A stretch of DNA of 64,000 nucleotides from contig JAHBUS010000010.1 of the NCBI GenBank assembly GCA_019637955.1, positions 44,396-108,395 on the forward strand, written 5' to 3'. Under the pieces are notes generated by a model. The model was not told the origin of the DNA. It was given only the letters and a program-made list of their open reading frames with translations, and did not search any database. The stretch is from Pseudobdellovibrionaceae bacterium. Its GTDB lineage: Bacteria > Bdellovibrionota > Bdellovibrionia > Bdellovibrionales > Bdellovibrionaceae. The translations under genes and the position numbers were made by a program. Below, one piece after another: positions 7,604 through 15,586 of this stretch (positions are counted from its first letter, which is position 1; each line of letters opens with the position of its first letter).

Positions 7604-9712
7604 ATGGCAAAGAAGTGGGACATTAACCTTGTCCGCAATATCGGAATTTCGGCGCACATCGACTCGGGTAAAACCACCCTGTCGGAGCGCATCCTTTTCT
7701 ACGGTGGTAAGATCCACGCGATTCACGAAGTCAAAGGTAAAGACGGCGTGGGCGCGACCATGGACTTCATGGATCTCGAGCGTGAAAAAGGGATCACCAT
7801 CCAGTCGGCTTGTACTCAAGTCACTTGGAAAGACTACACGATCAATTTGATCGACACTCCCGGGCACGTGGATTTCACCGTTGAAGTTGAGCGCTCGCTG
7901 CGCGTTCTCGACGGCGCCGTTCTCGTTCTTTGCGGCGTTGCCGGCGTTCAGTCGCAATCCATCACCGTTGACCGTCAGATGAAACGTTACGGCGTTCCCC
8001 GCCTCGCGTTCGTCAACAAACTCGACCGCCAGGGTGCGAACCCGATGCGCGTGAAAGACGCGCTCGTCGACAAACTCAAACTCAACGCGGTCATGTACCA
8101 ACTCCCGATCGGTCTCGAAGACCAACACAAAGGGATCGTGGACCTCGTGCAAATGAAAGCTTTCATCAACGAAGGCGACTCAGGCGAAATCATCACAGAA
8201 ATCCCGATTCCCGATGACATGAAGGCGGATGCCGAGGCGTACCGCAACATTCTCATCGAGAAACTCGCCGACGTTGACGAAACCATCGGCGAAAAATTCT
8301 TGATGGAAGAGCCCATTTCGATCGACGAAATCCGCGCGGCCACTCGTAAAGCCGTCATCGGCCTCAAGCTGGTTCCCGTTTGCTGCGGCTCGGCCTTCAA
8401 AAATAAAGGCGTTCAGCACTTGCTGGATAACGTCGGTCACTACTTGCCGACTCCCATGGAGAAGAAAGAGCACGCCCTTGACCTCGACAACAACGAGGAA
8501 AAAGTGGATCTCTTCCCCGACGACAAAAAGCCCCTCGTGGCTTTGGCGTTCAAGCTCCAGGACACTCCGTTCGGTCAGTTGACGTTTATGCGCGTGTACC
8601 AAGGTCAGTTGCAAAAAGGTGAGTTCATCATCAATACAACGAACCAAAAATCGGTGAAAATCCCGCGCGTTGTTCGTATGCACGCCGACAAGATGGAAGA
8701 CATCGAAATCGCGCACTCGGGCGATATCGTGGCGATGTTCGGTATCGATTGCGCTTCGGGTGACACCTTCGTTCACGAAGGCACCAACGTGGCGATGCAG
8801 TCGATGCACGTTCCCGACGCGGTGATCTCGCTCGCGGTTGCTCCCAAAGAGAAATCGGGCGCGAACAACTTCTCGAAAGCTTTGCAGAAGTTCCGCAAAG
8901 AAGACCCCACGTTCCGCGTGAAGCGTGACGAGGAGTCGAACGAGACGATCATCTCCGGCATGGGCGAGCTCCACTTGGAGATCTACATCGAGCGTATGAA
9001 ACGTGAATTCGCGTGTGAAGTCGTGGTCGGCGCGCCCCAGGTGGCGTACCGTGAAGCGATCTCGCAAGAAGCTGAATACGACTACCAACACAAAAAACAA
9101 ACGGGTGGTTCGGGTCAGTACGCGAAAATCGTCGGTAAAATCATGCCTCTCGAGACTCAAGAAGACGGCGCGACCTTCCTCTTCGAGAACAAAGTCGTCG
9201 GCGGACGTATTCCCAAAGAATTCATCCCCGCGGTTGAAGAGGGCTTCGCTGAACAGTGCGCCAAGGGTCCGCTCATCGGCTTCCCGATTATCGGCGTGAA
9301 GTGCGAGCTGCATGACGGCGCTTACCATGATGTCGACTCGAGCTACATGGCGTTTAAAATCGCCGCGATGGCCGCGATGCGTGAAGTTTACAGCAAAGCG
9401 AAACCGATCGTTCTCGAGCCCATCATGAAGCTCGAAACCACGGTTCCTGAAGAGTACCAAGGTCCCGCGACCGGCCAGATCAATCAGCGCCGTGGTGTGA
9501 TCCAGAACACCTCTTCGGTTGAAGGCAATGCCGTGATCGAAGCTCACGTTCCGCTCTCGGAAATGTTCGGTTACTCGACCGATCTGCGTTCGGCGACCAA
9601 AGGTAAGGGCGAATTCTCGATGGAGTTCTCGCACCGGGCTCAGGCGCCTCGCAACATCCAAGACGAACTCGTCAAGAAGTACGCCGAGAAGCGTGCGAAC
9701 GAAAACAAGTAA
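7604..9712 (+). CDS. fusA: Elongation factor G, spdEFG1-like
   Basis: This 702-residue GTPase moves tRNAs and mRNA through the ribosome. Visible are the P loop AHIDSGKTT (about 17-25), the switch I region [22 protein letters not shown], and NKLD. The segment [13 protein letters not shown]...[16 protein letters not shown] ...[11 protein letters not shown] and [17 protein letters not shown] [13 protein letters not shown] matches mitochondrial EF-G1 and the bacterial spdEFG1 group better than E. coli-type FusA. Consistently, it is not beside rpsL, rpsG or tuf but stands alone with its own terminator. AGAGGA precedes the ATG. In organisms with spdEFG1, a second EF-G handles ribosome recycling; that partner is not in this window. 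Confidence 0.95.
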   Translation: MAKKWDINLVRNIGISAHIDSGKTTLSERILFYGGKIHAIHEVKGKDGVGATMDFMDLEREKGITIQSACTQVTWKDYTINLIDTPGHVDFTVEVERSLRVLDGAVLVLCGVAGVQSQSITVDRQMKRYGVPRLAFVNKLDRQGANPMRVKDALVDKLKLNAVMYQLPIGLEDQHKGIVDLVQMKAFINEGDSGEIITEIPIPDDMKADAEAYRNILIEKLADVDETIGEKFLMEEPISIDEIRAATRKAVIGLKLVPVCCGSAFKNKGVQHLLDNVGHYLPTPMEKKEHALDLDNNEEKVDLFPDDKKPLVALAFKLQDTPFGQLTFMRVYQGQLQKGEFIINTTNQKSVKIPRVVRMHADKMEDIEIAHSGDIVAMFGIDCASGDTFVHEGTNVAMQSMHVPDAVISLAVAPKEKSGANNFSKALQKFRKEDPTFRVKRDEESNETIISGMGELHLEIYIERMKREFACEVVVGAPQVAYREAISQEAEYDYQHKKQTGGSGQYAKIVGKIMPLETQEDGATFLFENKVVGGRIPKEFIPAVEEGFAEQCAKGPLIGFPIIGVKCELHDGAYHDVDSSYMAFKIAAMAAMREVYSKAKPIVLEPIMKLETTVPEEYQGPATGQINQRRGVIQNTSSVEGNAVIEAHVPLSEMFGYSTDLRSATKGKGEFSMEFSHRAQAPRNIQDELVKKYAEKRANENK

Positions 9713-9742
9713 TCCGAGGCTTCGGATTCTTTAAAAGCTCTC

Positions 9743-9774
9743 AAAAGGGCCTCCAACAGGAGGCCCTTTTTATT
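9743..9774 (+). terminator. Rho-independent terminator after the EF-G gene
   Basis: AAAAGGGCCTCC pairs perfectly with GGAGGCCCTTTT around an AACA loop and is followed by a T-rich stretch, 30 bases after the EF-G stop codon. Confidence 0.93.
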
Positions 9775-9844
9775 TCTTGCAATGCATTATTTTGATCTTC
9801 CTTCCCTGAGTGGCCCCCGCCCCCCTATGATGGAGCTTCCTTAA

Positions 9845-10882
9845 ATGAGTACCATCGTTGGTCTTTTCATTCTCGTCGTTGCCGTTTGTTTTACCTGTGC
9901 TCTGCTTGAAGCCGTCTTCATGTCGATCAGCCCCGTTTACGTGGCGCTGGCGATCAAAGAGGGCAAACGCTACGGGCGCTTGCTCGAGCACCTCAAAGAG
10001 ACCGTCAATAAGCCGATCACCGCGATTCTGACCATGAACACGGTCTCGAACACCTTGGGTTCGGCGGCCATCGCGGCGCTGGTCCACGAGCAGTACGGCA
10101 ATACGGGCGTGACCATCGTGTCGGCACTGCTCGCCTTCTGTATTTTGGTGTTTTGTGAAATCGTGCCCAAGATCATCGGCAGCACGTACTGGAAGGCGCT
10201 GGCGCCGCTCGCGGCTTACGTCATTCAGGTCTACATCTTTATCCTGTACCCGGTCGTGTGGCTCTCGGAGACCGCGAGCCGCATGTTCAGCCGCCCCGAC
10301 GTGAACATCGTCACCCGCGAAGAGATGATCGCGACGGCCGAACTCGGCGTCGAAGAGGGCTCGCTCCACCGCAAAGAGTCCGCGATCATCAAAAACATCC
10401 TCACGCTGAACAGCCTCTTCGTGTCGGACATCATGACGCCGCGGTCAGTGTTCTTCGCGTTGGACTCGGACATGACCGTCGAAGAGGTCCATCAAAAATA
10501 CAAACCGATCCGCTTCTCGCGCATCCCCGTTTACGATGACAGTCTCGACAACATCATCGGCATGACCATGCGTTACCGCATCCACGAAGCGCTCTCGAAC
10601 GATCAGCACAAACTGCGCATCCGCGAAATCACGACGCCGATTCAGTCCGTGCCCGAGCGCATGACGGTGGCGTCGGTCTTGGATCTTTTGATCAAACGCA
10701 AAGAGCACTTGGCCTTGGCGGTGGACGAGTACGGCATCGTCACGGGTCTGGTGACTCTGGAAGATGCCGTCGAAACGCTCCTGGGCGTTGAGATTGTCGA
10801 CGAACTCGATCACGTCACCGACATGCGCCAGTACGCGCTGGAGCAGTGGCAGATCCGCAAAAACCAACTGCGCCGTTCATAA
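9845..10882 (+). CDS. CNNM/DUF21 transmembrane protein with CBS domains
   Basis: A 345-residue inner-membrane protein. The first ~135 residues hold the DUF21/CNNM membrane domain (FTCALLEAVFMSISP, NTVSNTLGSAAIAALV, EIVPKIIGSTYWKAL). Then comes the typical linker REEMIATAELGVEEGSL, and from about residue 200 a CBS pair (DIMTPRSVFFALDSD; RIPVYDDSLDNIIGM; LALAVDEYGIVTGLVTLEDAVE). Family members transport or sense divalent cations such as Mg2+ or Co2+. Most family members add a C-terminal CorC/HlyC domain after the CBS pair; this one stops right after it. cutA follows after 24 bases, which suggests a joint metal-related transcript. Confidence 0.88.
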   Translation: MSTIVGLFILVVAVCFTCALLEAVFMSISPVYVALAIKEGKRYGRLLEHLKETVNKPITAILTMNTVSNTLGSAAIAALVHEQYGNTGVTIVSALLAFCILVFCEIVPKIIGSTYWKALAPLAAYVIQVYIFILYPVVWLSETASRMFSRPDVNIVTREEMIATAELGVEEGSLHRKESAIIKNILTLNSLFVSDIMTPRSVFFALDSDMTVEEVHQKYKPIRFSRIPVYDDSLDNIIGMTMRYRIHEALSNDQHKLRIREITTPIQSVPERMTVASVLDLLIKRKEHLALAVDEYGIVTGLVTLEDAVETLLGVEIVDELDHVTDMRQYALEQWQIRKNQLRRS

Positions 10883-10906
10883 ACGGGCTGAGGGCCGAGG
10901 ACGGCG

Positions 10907-11242
10907 ATGGATCACGTTTCACTTCTTTACTGCACGACCCCCGACCCCCAGACCGCCGAGACGATCGCGAGCACCCTTTTAGACGAGGCCCTCATCGCCT
11001 GCGCAAATATCCTCCCGGGTTCGACCTCCTTGTATCTGTGGAAAGGCCAACGTGAGCGCACCTCAGAAGCCCTGCTTTTGATAAAAACCTCAGCGGCACG
11101 CGTGCCGGAGGTGAAAAAAAGGGTGCTTGAACTGCACCCCTACGAAACGCCTTGTGTGTTGGAATTCCGCGCCGATGGCGCGTCCGACGCCTTTGCGGCG
11201 TGGGTTAGCGATTTAACGGGCCCAAAACCCGCTCAGCCTTGA
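10907..11242 (+). CDS. cutA: Divalent-cation tolerance protein CutA
   Basis: A 111-residue cytoplasmic protein of the trimeric, ferredoxin-like CutA1 family. Family marks are visible in order: LLYCTTPDPQTAETIA, EALIACANILPGSTSLYLWKG, EALLLIKT and VKKRVLELHPYETPCVL. CutA1 was linked to copper tolerance, though its biochemical role is unclear. It follows the CNNM/CBS membrane protein by 24 bases, a sensible metal-homeostasis pairing. Its last codons overlap a possible small membrane protein on the other strand. Confidence 0.93.
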   Translation: MDHVSLLYCTTPDPQTAETIASTLLDEALIACANILPGSTSLYLWKGQRERTSEALLLIKTSAARVPEVKKRVLELHPYETPCVLEFRADGASDAFAAWVSDLTGPKPAQP

Positions 11243-11378
11243 TTTCAGGGGCGGAGGAGGGGCCTTCCACTGGTGCAAAAAGAACCAGCCGGAGGCCCAA
11301 AACTGCCCCCAAGGTCAACAACCCTAAAATCACAAAAAGACTCAGGGTTTCATAATCCGATTTCGATCCAGGCTTCAT
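11205..11378 (-). CDS. Possible 57-residue single-pass membrane protein
   Basis: A short minus-strand frame encodes a polar start (MKPGSKSDYETLS), one clear transmembrane helix (LFVILGLLTLGAVLGL) with Arg directly after it, and a short charged tail. Its last ~13 codons overlap the 3' end of cutA on the opposite strand, and it lies divergent from pyrE. The hydrophobic helix and clean length suggest a real small protein, but there is no convincing ribosome binding site. A chance frame is the alternative. Confidence 0.4.
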   Translation of the reverse strand: MKPGSKSDYETLSLFVILGLLTLGAVLGLRLVLFAPVEGPSSAPEIKAERVLGPLNR

Positions 11379-11457
11379 ATTGAATCACCGGGCTTCTCGA
11401 GCCACAATCCTCAAGGACCCCTATCGCAAGAAGCGGGCCACCCGAAGGAGGGACAAA

Positions 11458-11970
11458 ATGACTCGGCAAGAACTGGCAAAAAAAATCTACGACATCGCTT
11501 ACCTCCGCGGCGAGTTCAAACTCCGCTCGGGACAAACCTCGAACGAGTACTTCGACAAGTACCGCTTCGAAGCCGAACCCGAGCTTCTGCGTGAAATCGC
11601 GAAGCAAATGAAACCGCTCATCCCCGCGGGCACCGAGATCTTGGCGGGTCTTGAAATGGGCGGCATTCCGATCGCCACGGCCCTCTCGCTCGAAACCGGA
11701 ATTCCCGCGCTGTTCGTGCGCAAGAAAGCGAAAGATTACGGCACCTGCCGGATCGCCGAAGGCCGCGACTTTAGCGGTAAAAAAGTGTGCATCATCGAAG
11801 ACGTCATCACCACGGGCGGACAAGTTTTGCTCAGCGCTGAGGACCTGCGAAAAGCGGGCGCGAAAATTTCGGACGTGCTGTGCGTGATCCATCGCGGAGA
11901 AGGCAAGCCGCTCGAAAAAGCGGACCTCTCGCTCACGCCTTTGTTTACCAAAAGCGAACTCACTTCTTGA
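11458..11970 (+). CDS. pyrE: Orotate phosphoribosyltransferase
   Basis: PyrE joins orotate to PRPP to make OMP in de novo pyrimidine synthesis. The 170-residue product shows the pattern LRSGQTSNEYFDKYRF, LAGLEMGGIPIATALS, and the PRPP-binding loop VCIIEDVITTGGQVLLS (about residues 107-123), in which the ED and TTGG are diagnostic. A GAAGGAGG ribosome site six bases before the ATG fixes this start rather than an in-frame codon 26 residues upstream. The stop codon lies inside the loop-stem of the first hairpin of the repeat array that follows. Confidence 0.94.
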   Translation: MTRQELAKKIYDIAYLRGEFKLRSGQTSNEYFDKYRFEAEPELLREIAKQMKPLIPAGTEILAGLEMGGIPIATALSLETGIPALFVRKKAKDYGTCRIAEGRDFSGKKVCIIEDVITTGGQVLLSAEDLRKAGAKISDVLCVIHRGEGKPLEKADLSLTPLFTKSELTS

Positions 11971-12083
11971 GTTCGCGAGTGGCCCTCGCCCGAACTCGCT
12001 TTGCGAGTTCGTCAGTGGCTCTCGCCCGAACTCGCTTTGCGAGTTCGTCAGTGGCTCTCGCCCGAACTCGCTTTGCGAGTTCG
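11954..12083. repeat. Four-hairpin tandem repeat array after pyrE
   Basis: Four inverted repeats follow each other with a 36-37-base period. The first, GCGAACTCA/TGAGTTCGC at 11954-11976, contains the pyrE stop codon. Three identical hairpins follow at 11991-12011, 12027-12047 and 12063-12083, each CGAACTCGC-TTT-GCGAGTTCG with a perfect 9-bp stem. They are joined by GTCAGTGGCTCTCGCC, or a near copy. No T run follows, so a simple terminator is unlikely. Stabilisation of the pyrE mRNA 3' end or a REP-like protein target is possible. Confidence 0.9.
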
Positions 12084-12285
12084 TCAAAGTCTCAAACTTG
12101 AGACCATCTTGAATGTGAACGGAAAATTTGAAAAAAAACAATCCCCCCTGTTTTTGCAAAACGGGCGCGTCGCATTTTGCCCGTTCAACCTTTTCGTTTG
12201 ATTTTTTTTGTTAAGACCTAAAAGCTTTATCTTCAAAACAAAACATCAACGAGTTCAATTTTCACATCTAGATATAGGAGGCTCT
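12084..12285. other. Leader region upstream of a beta-barrel gene
   Basis: About 200 AT-richer bases without a gene. A weak inverted pair AACGGGC...GCCCGTT occurs at about 12160-12187, followed by a T-rich stretch ending TTGATTTTTTTTG. This may hold the end of the pyrE transcript and the promoter of the following gene, but no clear -35/-10 pair is visible. AGGAGG at 12276-12281 is the ribosome site of the next gene. Confidence 0.4.
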
Positions 12286-13344
12286 GTGAAAAAATTGGTT
12301 CTGGTCTTGGCTACTCTCGGTCTCGCGGCTCCCGCGATGGCATCTAAGGCGCGCTTGCAATCGCTCCAAGGAGCGTCGTTCCTGAAGGACACGCAGACGA
12401 TCTTCGTTAACCCCGCTCACGTGAGCCATCTCGGTCAGTACCTGACCTTCGAAATGGGATCGAGCTCGGCGACCGCGGCGACTCGCGCTGAAGGCGGATT
12501 CGTTCGTAAAGACGGTGACGTTTCTTACGGTGCCTACCTTGGCCACCAGAACGAAACCCAGTCCCTCTACCGCGCATCAAAAATCGCGACCACCAATGGC
12601 GGCACTTACCTGCGCTCGCAAAACCCCGTCGAAGTTTTCTACGCAAAAGGAAACTGGGGCGCTTCGGTCGGTTTCTCGAACTCGGACCAAAAATCAAAAG
12701 GCCTGAAAGAGCAATCGCTGTACGGCCGTTTCGGTGTCGACAACGGTGACACCGAGTTCTTCGGAACTCTCGAGGTTTTGGGGCAAGCCAAAGACGAATC
12801 GACAGCGGGTGCCGAGAAAACTCTCACCACTTCGCCCGTCGTGAGCATTGGTGCTGAAAAAGATTTTGGCCGCTACTACGGCGCCATCGAAGCCCGCTAC
12901 GCGCAAATCAAAGCGGAACCGACTCCCGATAAATCCGGCAATGACACCAGCATCGGCGTGAGCATCGTCGACCGCTCGCTCAAGAACGACAAACGCATGA
13001 TTTACTACGGTGCGGGCTTGAACTACACCAAACTCTCGAACGGCGACAAGGCGGTCTCGGGCACGGCCCTTCCCGTCTTCATCGGCATCGAAGGCGACAT
13101 CACGTCGTGGGCGATCGTTCGCGGCTCGGTCTCGCAAAACTTGCTCTTGGGTGAAACCAAAGACGAGTTCGCTACCGCTCCCGCGGATTCTTCGGACACG
13201 CTTTCGAACAACACCGTGGTCGCCCTCGGCATCGGCTTGAAATACTCGGATTTCGTTCTCGACGGTTCGATCGCCGGTTCGACTTCGGGTGATCTGAACG
13301 GCAACAACGTCCTGAGCAAGGGCGCTTTGACTTACTACTTCTAA
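12286..13344 (+). CDS. Predicted outer-membrane beta-barrel protein
   Basis: The 352-residue product starts at GTG, five bases after AGGAGG; this gives a signal peptide (VKKLVLVLATLGLAAPAMA). The mature protein has alternating short amphipathic strands (GDVSYGAYLGHQ, NWGASVGFSNSD, RYYGAIEARYAQI, MIYYGAGLNYTKL) and ends in an aromatic residue (LSKGALTYYF), as outer-membrane barrels do. The start region (LQGASFLKDTQTIFVNPAHV) resembles delta-proteobacterial outer-membrane proteins that begin with a short plug-like segment. A lipoprotein gene follows after 14 bases. Function unknown; a porin-like or structural role is likely. Confidence 0.8.
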   Translation: MKKLVLVLATLGLAAPAMASKARLQSLQGASFLKDTQTIFVNPAHVSHLGQYLTFEMGSSSATAATRAEGGFVRKDGDVSYGAYLGHQNETQSLYRASKIATTNGGTYLRSQNPVEVFYAKGNWGASVGFSNSDQKSKGLKEQSLYGRFGVDNGDTEFFGTLEVLGQAKDESTAGAEKTLTTSPVVSIGAEKDFGRYYGAIEARYAQIKAEPTPDKSGNDTSIGVSIVDRSLKNDKRMIYYGAGLNYTKLSNGDKAVSGTALPVFIGIEGDITSWAIVRGSVSQNLLLGETKDEFATAPADSSDTLSNNTVVALGIGLKYSDFVLDGSIAGSTSGDLNGNNVLSKGALTYYF

Positions 13345-13358
13345 TTATTGAGGTGAAC

Positions 13359-14261
13359 ATGAGAGTCATCAATTACGCACTCGTGCCTGTCCTCGCCGCC
13401 GCTCTCGTGAGCTGTGGCGGCGACGGCCTGGGCGGACCAAGCGGCACTCTGGAAGCAAAAGGAGCCCTGGCATTTGCCGGTTCCCTGAACAACACGCTGC
13501 CCGCAATGCCCGACAACAGCGGACGTCCCTCGCTGGGATCGATTGGCGGCTTGCCAAACGGATCGGTGTCGACGAGCTCACTGGGCGCCAAAGCCCTGGG
13601 CTGCGAAACCGTGACGGGCAATGCCACCGACGCGGACAGTGACGGAATCGCGGTTCTTCGCACGGTGACCTACAATTGCACGGACTTCGTGCAAACGACC
13701 GACACCTACTCGATTTACGGAACCGTGACCTCGATCGACAAAAAAGACAATGGTGGCGCCTCGAGCAAAGGCCTGGCCGGCGGTTATTCGGTGAACATCG
13801 ACTTGCAGTCGAAACACCGCAACTCCACGGGCACCAGTCTCGATTACACGACCAAAGGGACTTTCGATGCAACGTCGAGCGGAAACAGCTCCACGTTCGT
13901 GTCCCAGTACAAAACTCACTTTACCGGCACCCAAGAGGCGTACGGTCAGGTGTTCGAGATCAACTACAAGTACCAAACGGACTTCAACGTCGTTTACACG
14001 GCGGTGACAGCTTCAACCGGTACGGTCAAGATTGATGGGCTGATCGGCATCGACGGGCAATTTCCCGAAGCCGGTAAGCTCGAGGTGGCCAAAGCCGTGA
14101 TGACCGTGAGATCCAACAATCTCACCTACAACTCGGCCTGCACCACGTTCTTCGACCAAGGTGACGTTGAGTACGTGACCGGATCCGGAAATGTGTTGGC
14201 CTTGCGTTACAACTGCAATGCGACCGTTAAATTTTATTTGGATGGACAGCTTTTGAACTAA
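13359..14261 (+). CDS. Lipoprotein of unknown function
   Basis: A 300-residue product with a lipoprotein signal: hydrophobic ALVPVLAAALVSC, with Cys-18 of the LVSC lipobox as the expected lipidation site. Start is the ATG at 13359, four bases after the GAGGTG ribosome site. The mature part is rich in Ser, Thr, Gly and beta strands and contains several cysteines (GCETV, YNCTDF, SACTTF, YNCNAT) that could form disulfides. It follows the beta-barrel gene by 14 bases and ends at a terminator, so the two form a probable two-gene operon. Confidence 0.78.
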   Translation: MRVINYALVPVLAAALVSCGGDGLGGPSGTLEAKGALAFAGSLNNTLPAMPDNSGRPSLGSIGGLPNGSVSTSSLGAKALGCETVTGNATDADSDGIAVLRTVTYNCTDFVQTTDTYSIYGTVTSIDKKDNGGASSKGLAGGYSVNIDLQSKHRNSTGTSLDYTTKGTFDATSSGNSSTFVSQYKTHFTGTQEAYGQVFEINYKYQTDFNVVYTAVTASTGTVKIDGLIGIDGQFPEAGKLEVAKAVMTVRSNNLTYNSACTTFFDQGDVEYVTGSGNVLALRYNCNATVKFYLDGQLLN

Positions 14262-14308
14262 AGCCGGTCCTTTCGTTGCCTGTGATGCTCTTTAAGAGGG
14301 GGCCTCAC

Positions 14309-14346
14309 AAAAAAGGCGAGGTGCTTGAGGCACCTCGCCTTTTTCT
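14309..14346. terminator. Two-way rho-independent terminator
   Basis: AAAAGGCGAGGTGC pairs with GCACCTCGCCTTTT around a TTGAG loop; runs of A and T flank it on both sides. It lies between the lipoprotein gene and the converging gene at 14364. Confidence 0.93.
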
Positions 14347-14363
14347 TTTTTAGCTTTTCAATT

Positions 14364-14894
14364 TTAGAACTCGAAGGCCATTGTCGCGCTGTAGAACGCA
14401 TCAGCAGCGGGAGCTTTATCGTCGAACCAGTTCCAGATCTCCAGACGGTCCAAACCAACTTTCATGGTCGGCGAAACAGGAAGCAATACGCCGATGCGCA
14501 TGGTGGGACCGAAAGTGGTCACATCCGATTTGCCGCTCGATGCACTGGCATCCGCAACGTCTTTAATCATGTGCAAACCGAAACCGGGAGCCAAGTAGGC
14601 ATCCACGCGGTTGTTTTGCAAGACGTGAGCTTTCAATTGACCGCCCAACGACATGACTTGGTTCACGACTTTCGCGTTGTTTTTTTCTTTGTCCGCTTGG
14701 AAGAAGAAATAACCGCCGTAGCCGAGACCTTCATTTTTCTTTTCGTACTGAGCGCCGATGTTGAAAGCGCCTTTGGTGAAGCCGAGGCCCACACCGACTT
14801 CGCTCGCACCTGTCGAAGCGTACGTGCGCACGGGGCGCGATTGAGCAAATGCCATCATCGGACACAAAACCAAAATAAGAGCCAATGTCTTCAA
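14364..14894 (-). CDS. Secreted beta-barrel-like protein, paralogue 1
   Basis: The 176-residue product has a signal peptide (LKTLALILVLCPMMAFAQ). The start is TTG six bases after GGAGG; no ATG lies in a better position. The mature protein has barrel-like strands and ends in ATMAFEF with a terminal Phe. It is closely similar over its length to the next gene: both have GxxxKGAFNxGxQY-like strands, EKNxAKxVxQVxSLGxQLKAH, YxAPGFGxHMxKD and RxEIWNWFDDKxPA. This is a tandem duplicate pair of small outer-membrane proteins (about 8 strands). Function unknown. Confidence 0.78.
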   Translation of the reverse strand: MKTLALILVLCPMMAFAQSRPVRTYASTGASEVGVGLGFTKGAFNIGAQYEKKNEGLGYGGYFFFQADKEKNNAKVVNQVMSLGGQLKAHVLQNNRVDAYLAPGFGLHMIKDVADASASSGKSDVTTFGPTMRIGVLLPVSPTMKVGLDRLEIWNWFDDKAPAADAFYSATMAFEF

Positions 14895-15011
14895 AGTAAC
14901 CTCCAATAGAAGCGCGCAGCAGCGCTCCGGGTAAGATGAGCCTGGATTCATAAAATCAGGGGGTGTCTGAGTCAATAGAACCCATCCCCAGATTCCTTGA
15001 GGAGCAAGGCG

Positions 15012-15506
15012 TTAGAATTCGAGCACCAGTGTTGCTTGGTAAAAAGGCACTGACGCGGGAGGCTTATCGTCAAACCAGTTCCAGATCTCAAAACGCTCAA
15101 CGCCAATCTTCAGACCATTCGGGAGCGGACTCAAAACACCGAGACGCAGGGTCGGTCCCCACGCGGTGATGTCAGACTTGCTGCCCGCGCCGTCTGGAAG
15201 ATCTTTGAACATGTGCACGCCAAATCCCGGTGCCGCATAGACGTTCATAAAACCATTTTGCACAAGATGCGCTTTGAGCTGCGCGCCCAGTGACAACACT
15301 TGGTACACGATCTTGGCGCCGTTTTTCTCGCGGTCGGTTTGCAAATGCAAATACACACCGCGATCGTAGCCCGCACCTTTCCAGTCATACTGGCCGCCGA
15401 AATTCAAAGCGCCACGTTCAAGGCCGAATCCGACCGACACCGGGTGCGCCTCGGCCCACGCCGTGACGGGATTGAGCAAACATAAAACCGCGATCCATTT
15501 GAGCAT
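15012..15506 (-). CDS. Secreted beta-barrel-like protein, paralogue 2
   Basis: A 164-residue paralogue of the neighbouring gene at 14364-14894. Signal peptide MLKWIAVLCLLNPVTAWA, start ATG after AAGGAGG. Shared blocks are DREKNGAKIVYQVLSLGAQL, YAAPGFGVHMFKDLPDG, GPTLRLGVLSPL and RFEIWNWFDDKPPASV, and it also ends in Phe (TLVLEF). Both are on the same strand with about 117 bases between, each with its own ribosome site. An origin by tandem duplication is inferred. Confidence 0.78.
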   Translation of the reverse strand: MLKWIAVLCLLNPVTAWAEAHPVSVGFGLERGALNFGGQYDWKGAGYDRGVYLHLQTDREKNGAKIVYQVLSLGAQLKAHLVQNGFMNVYAAPGFGVHMFKDLPDGAGSKSDITAWGPTLRLGVLSPLPNGLKIGVERFEIWNWFDDKPPASVPFYQATLVLEF

Positions 15507-15586
15507 GAGGCCTCCTTGAGCGAGCGAAGGCCGTGTTGTCACGTCGGTTGGAGGATGAGTCAATCAAATGTGCGGACTCGCCGCAC

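Noticed and set aside
11880..12101. Open frame through the pyrE hairpin array (VALARTRFASSS repeats)
   Set aside because: The 36-base period is a multiple of three, so the repeat stays open by chance in one frame. The translated repeat is simple and has no start signal.
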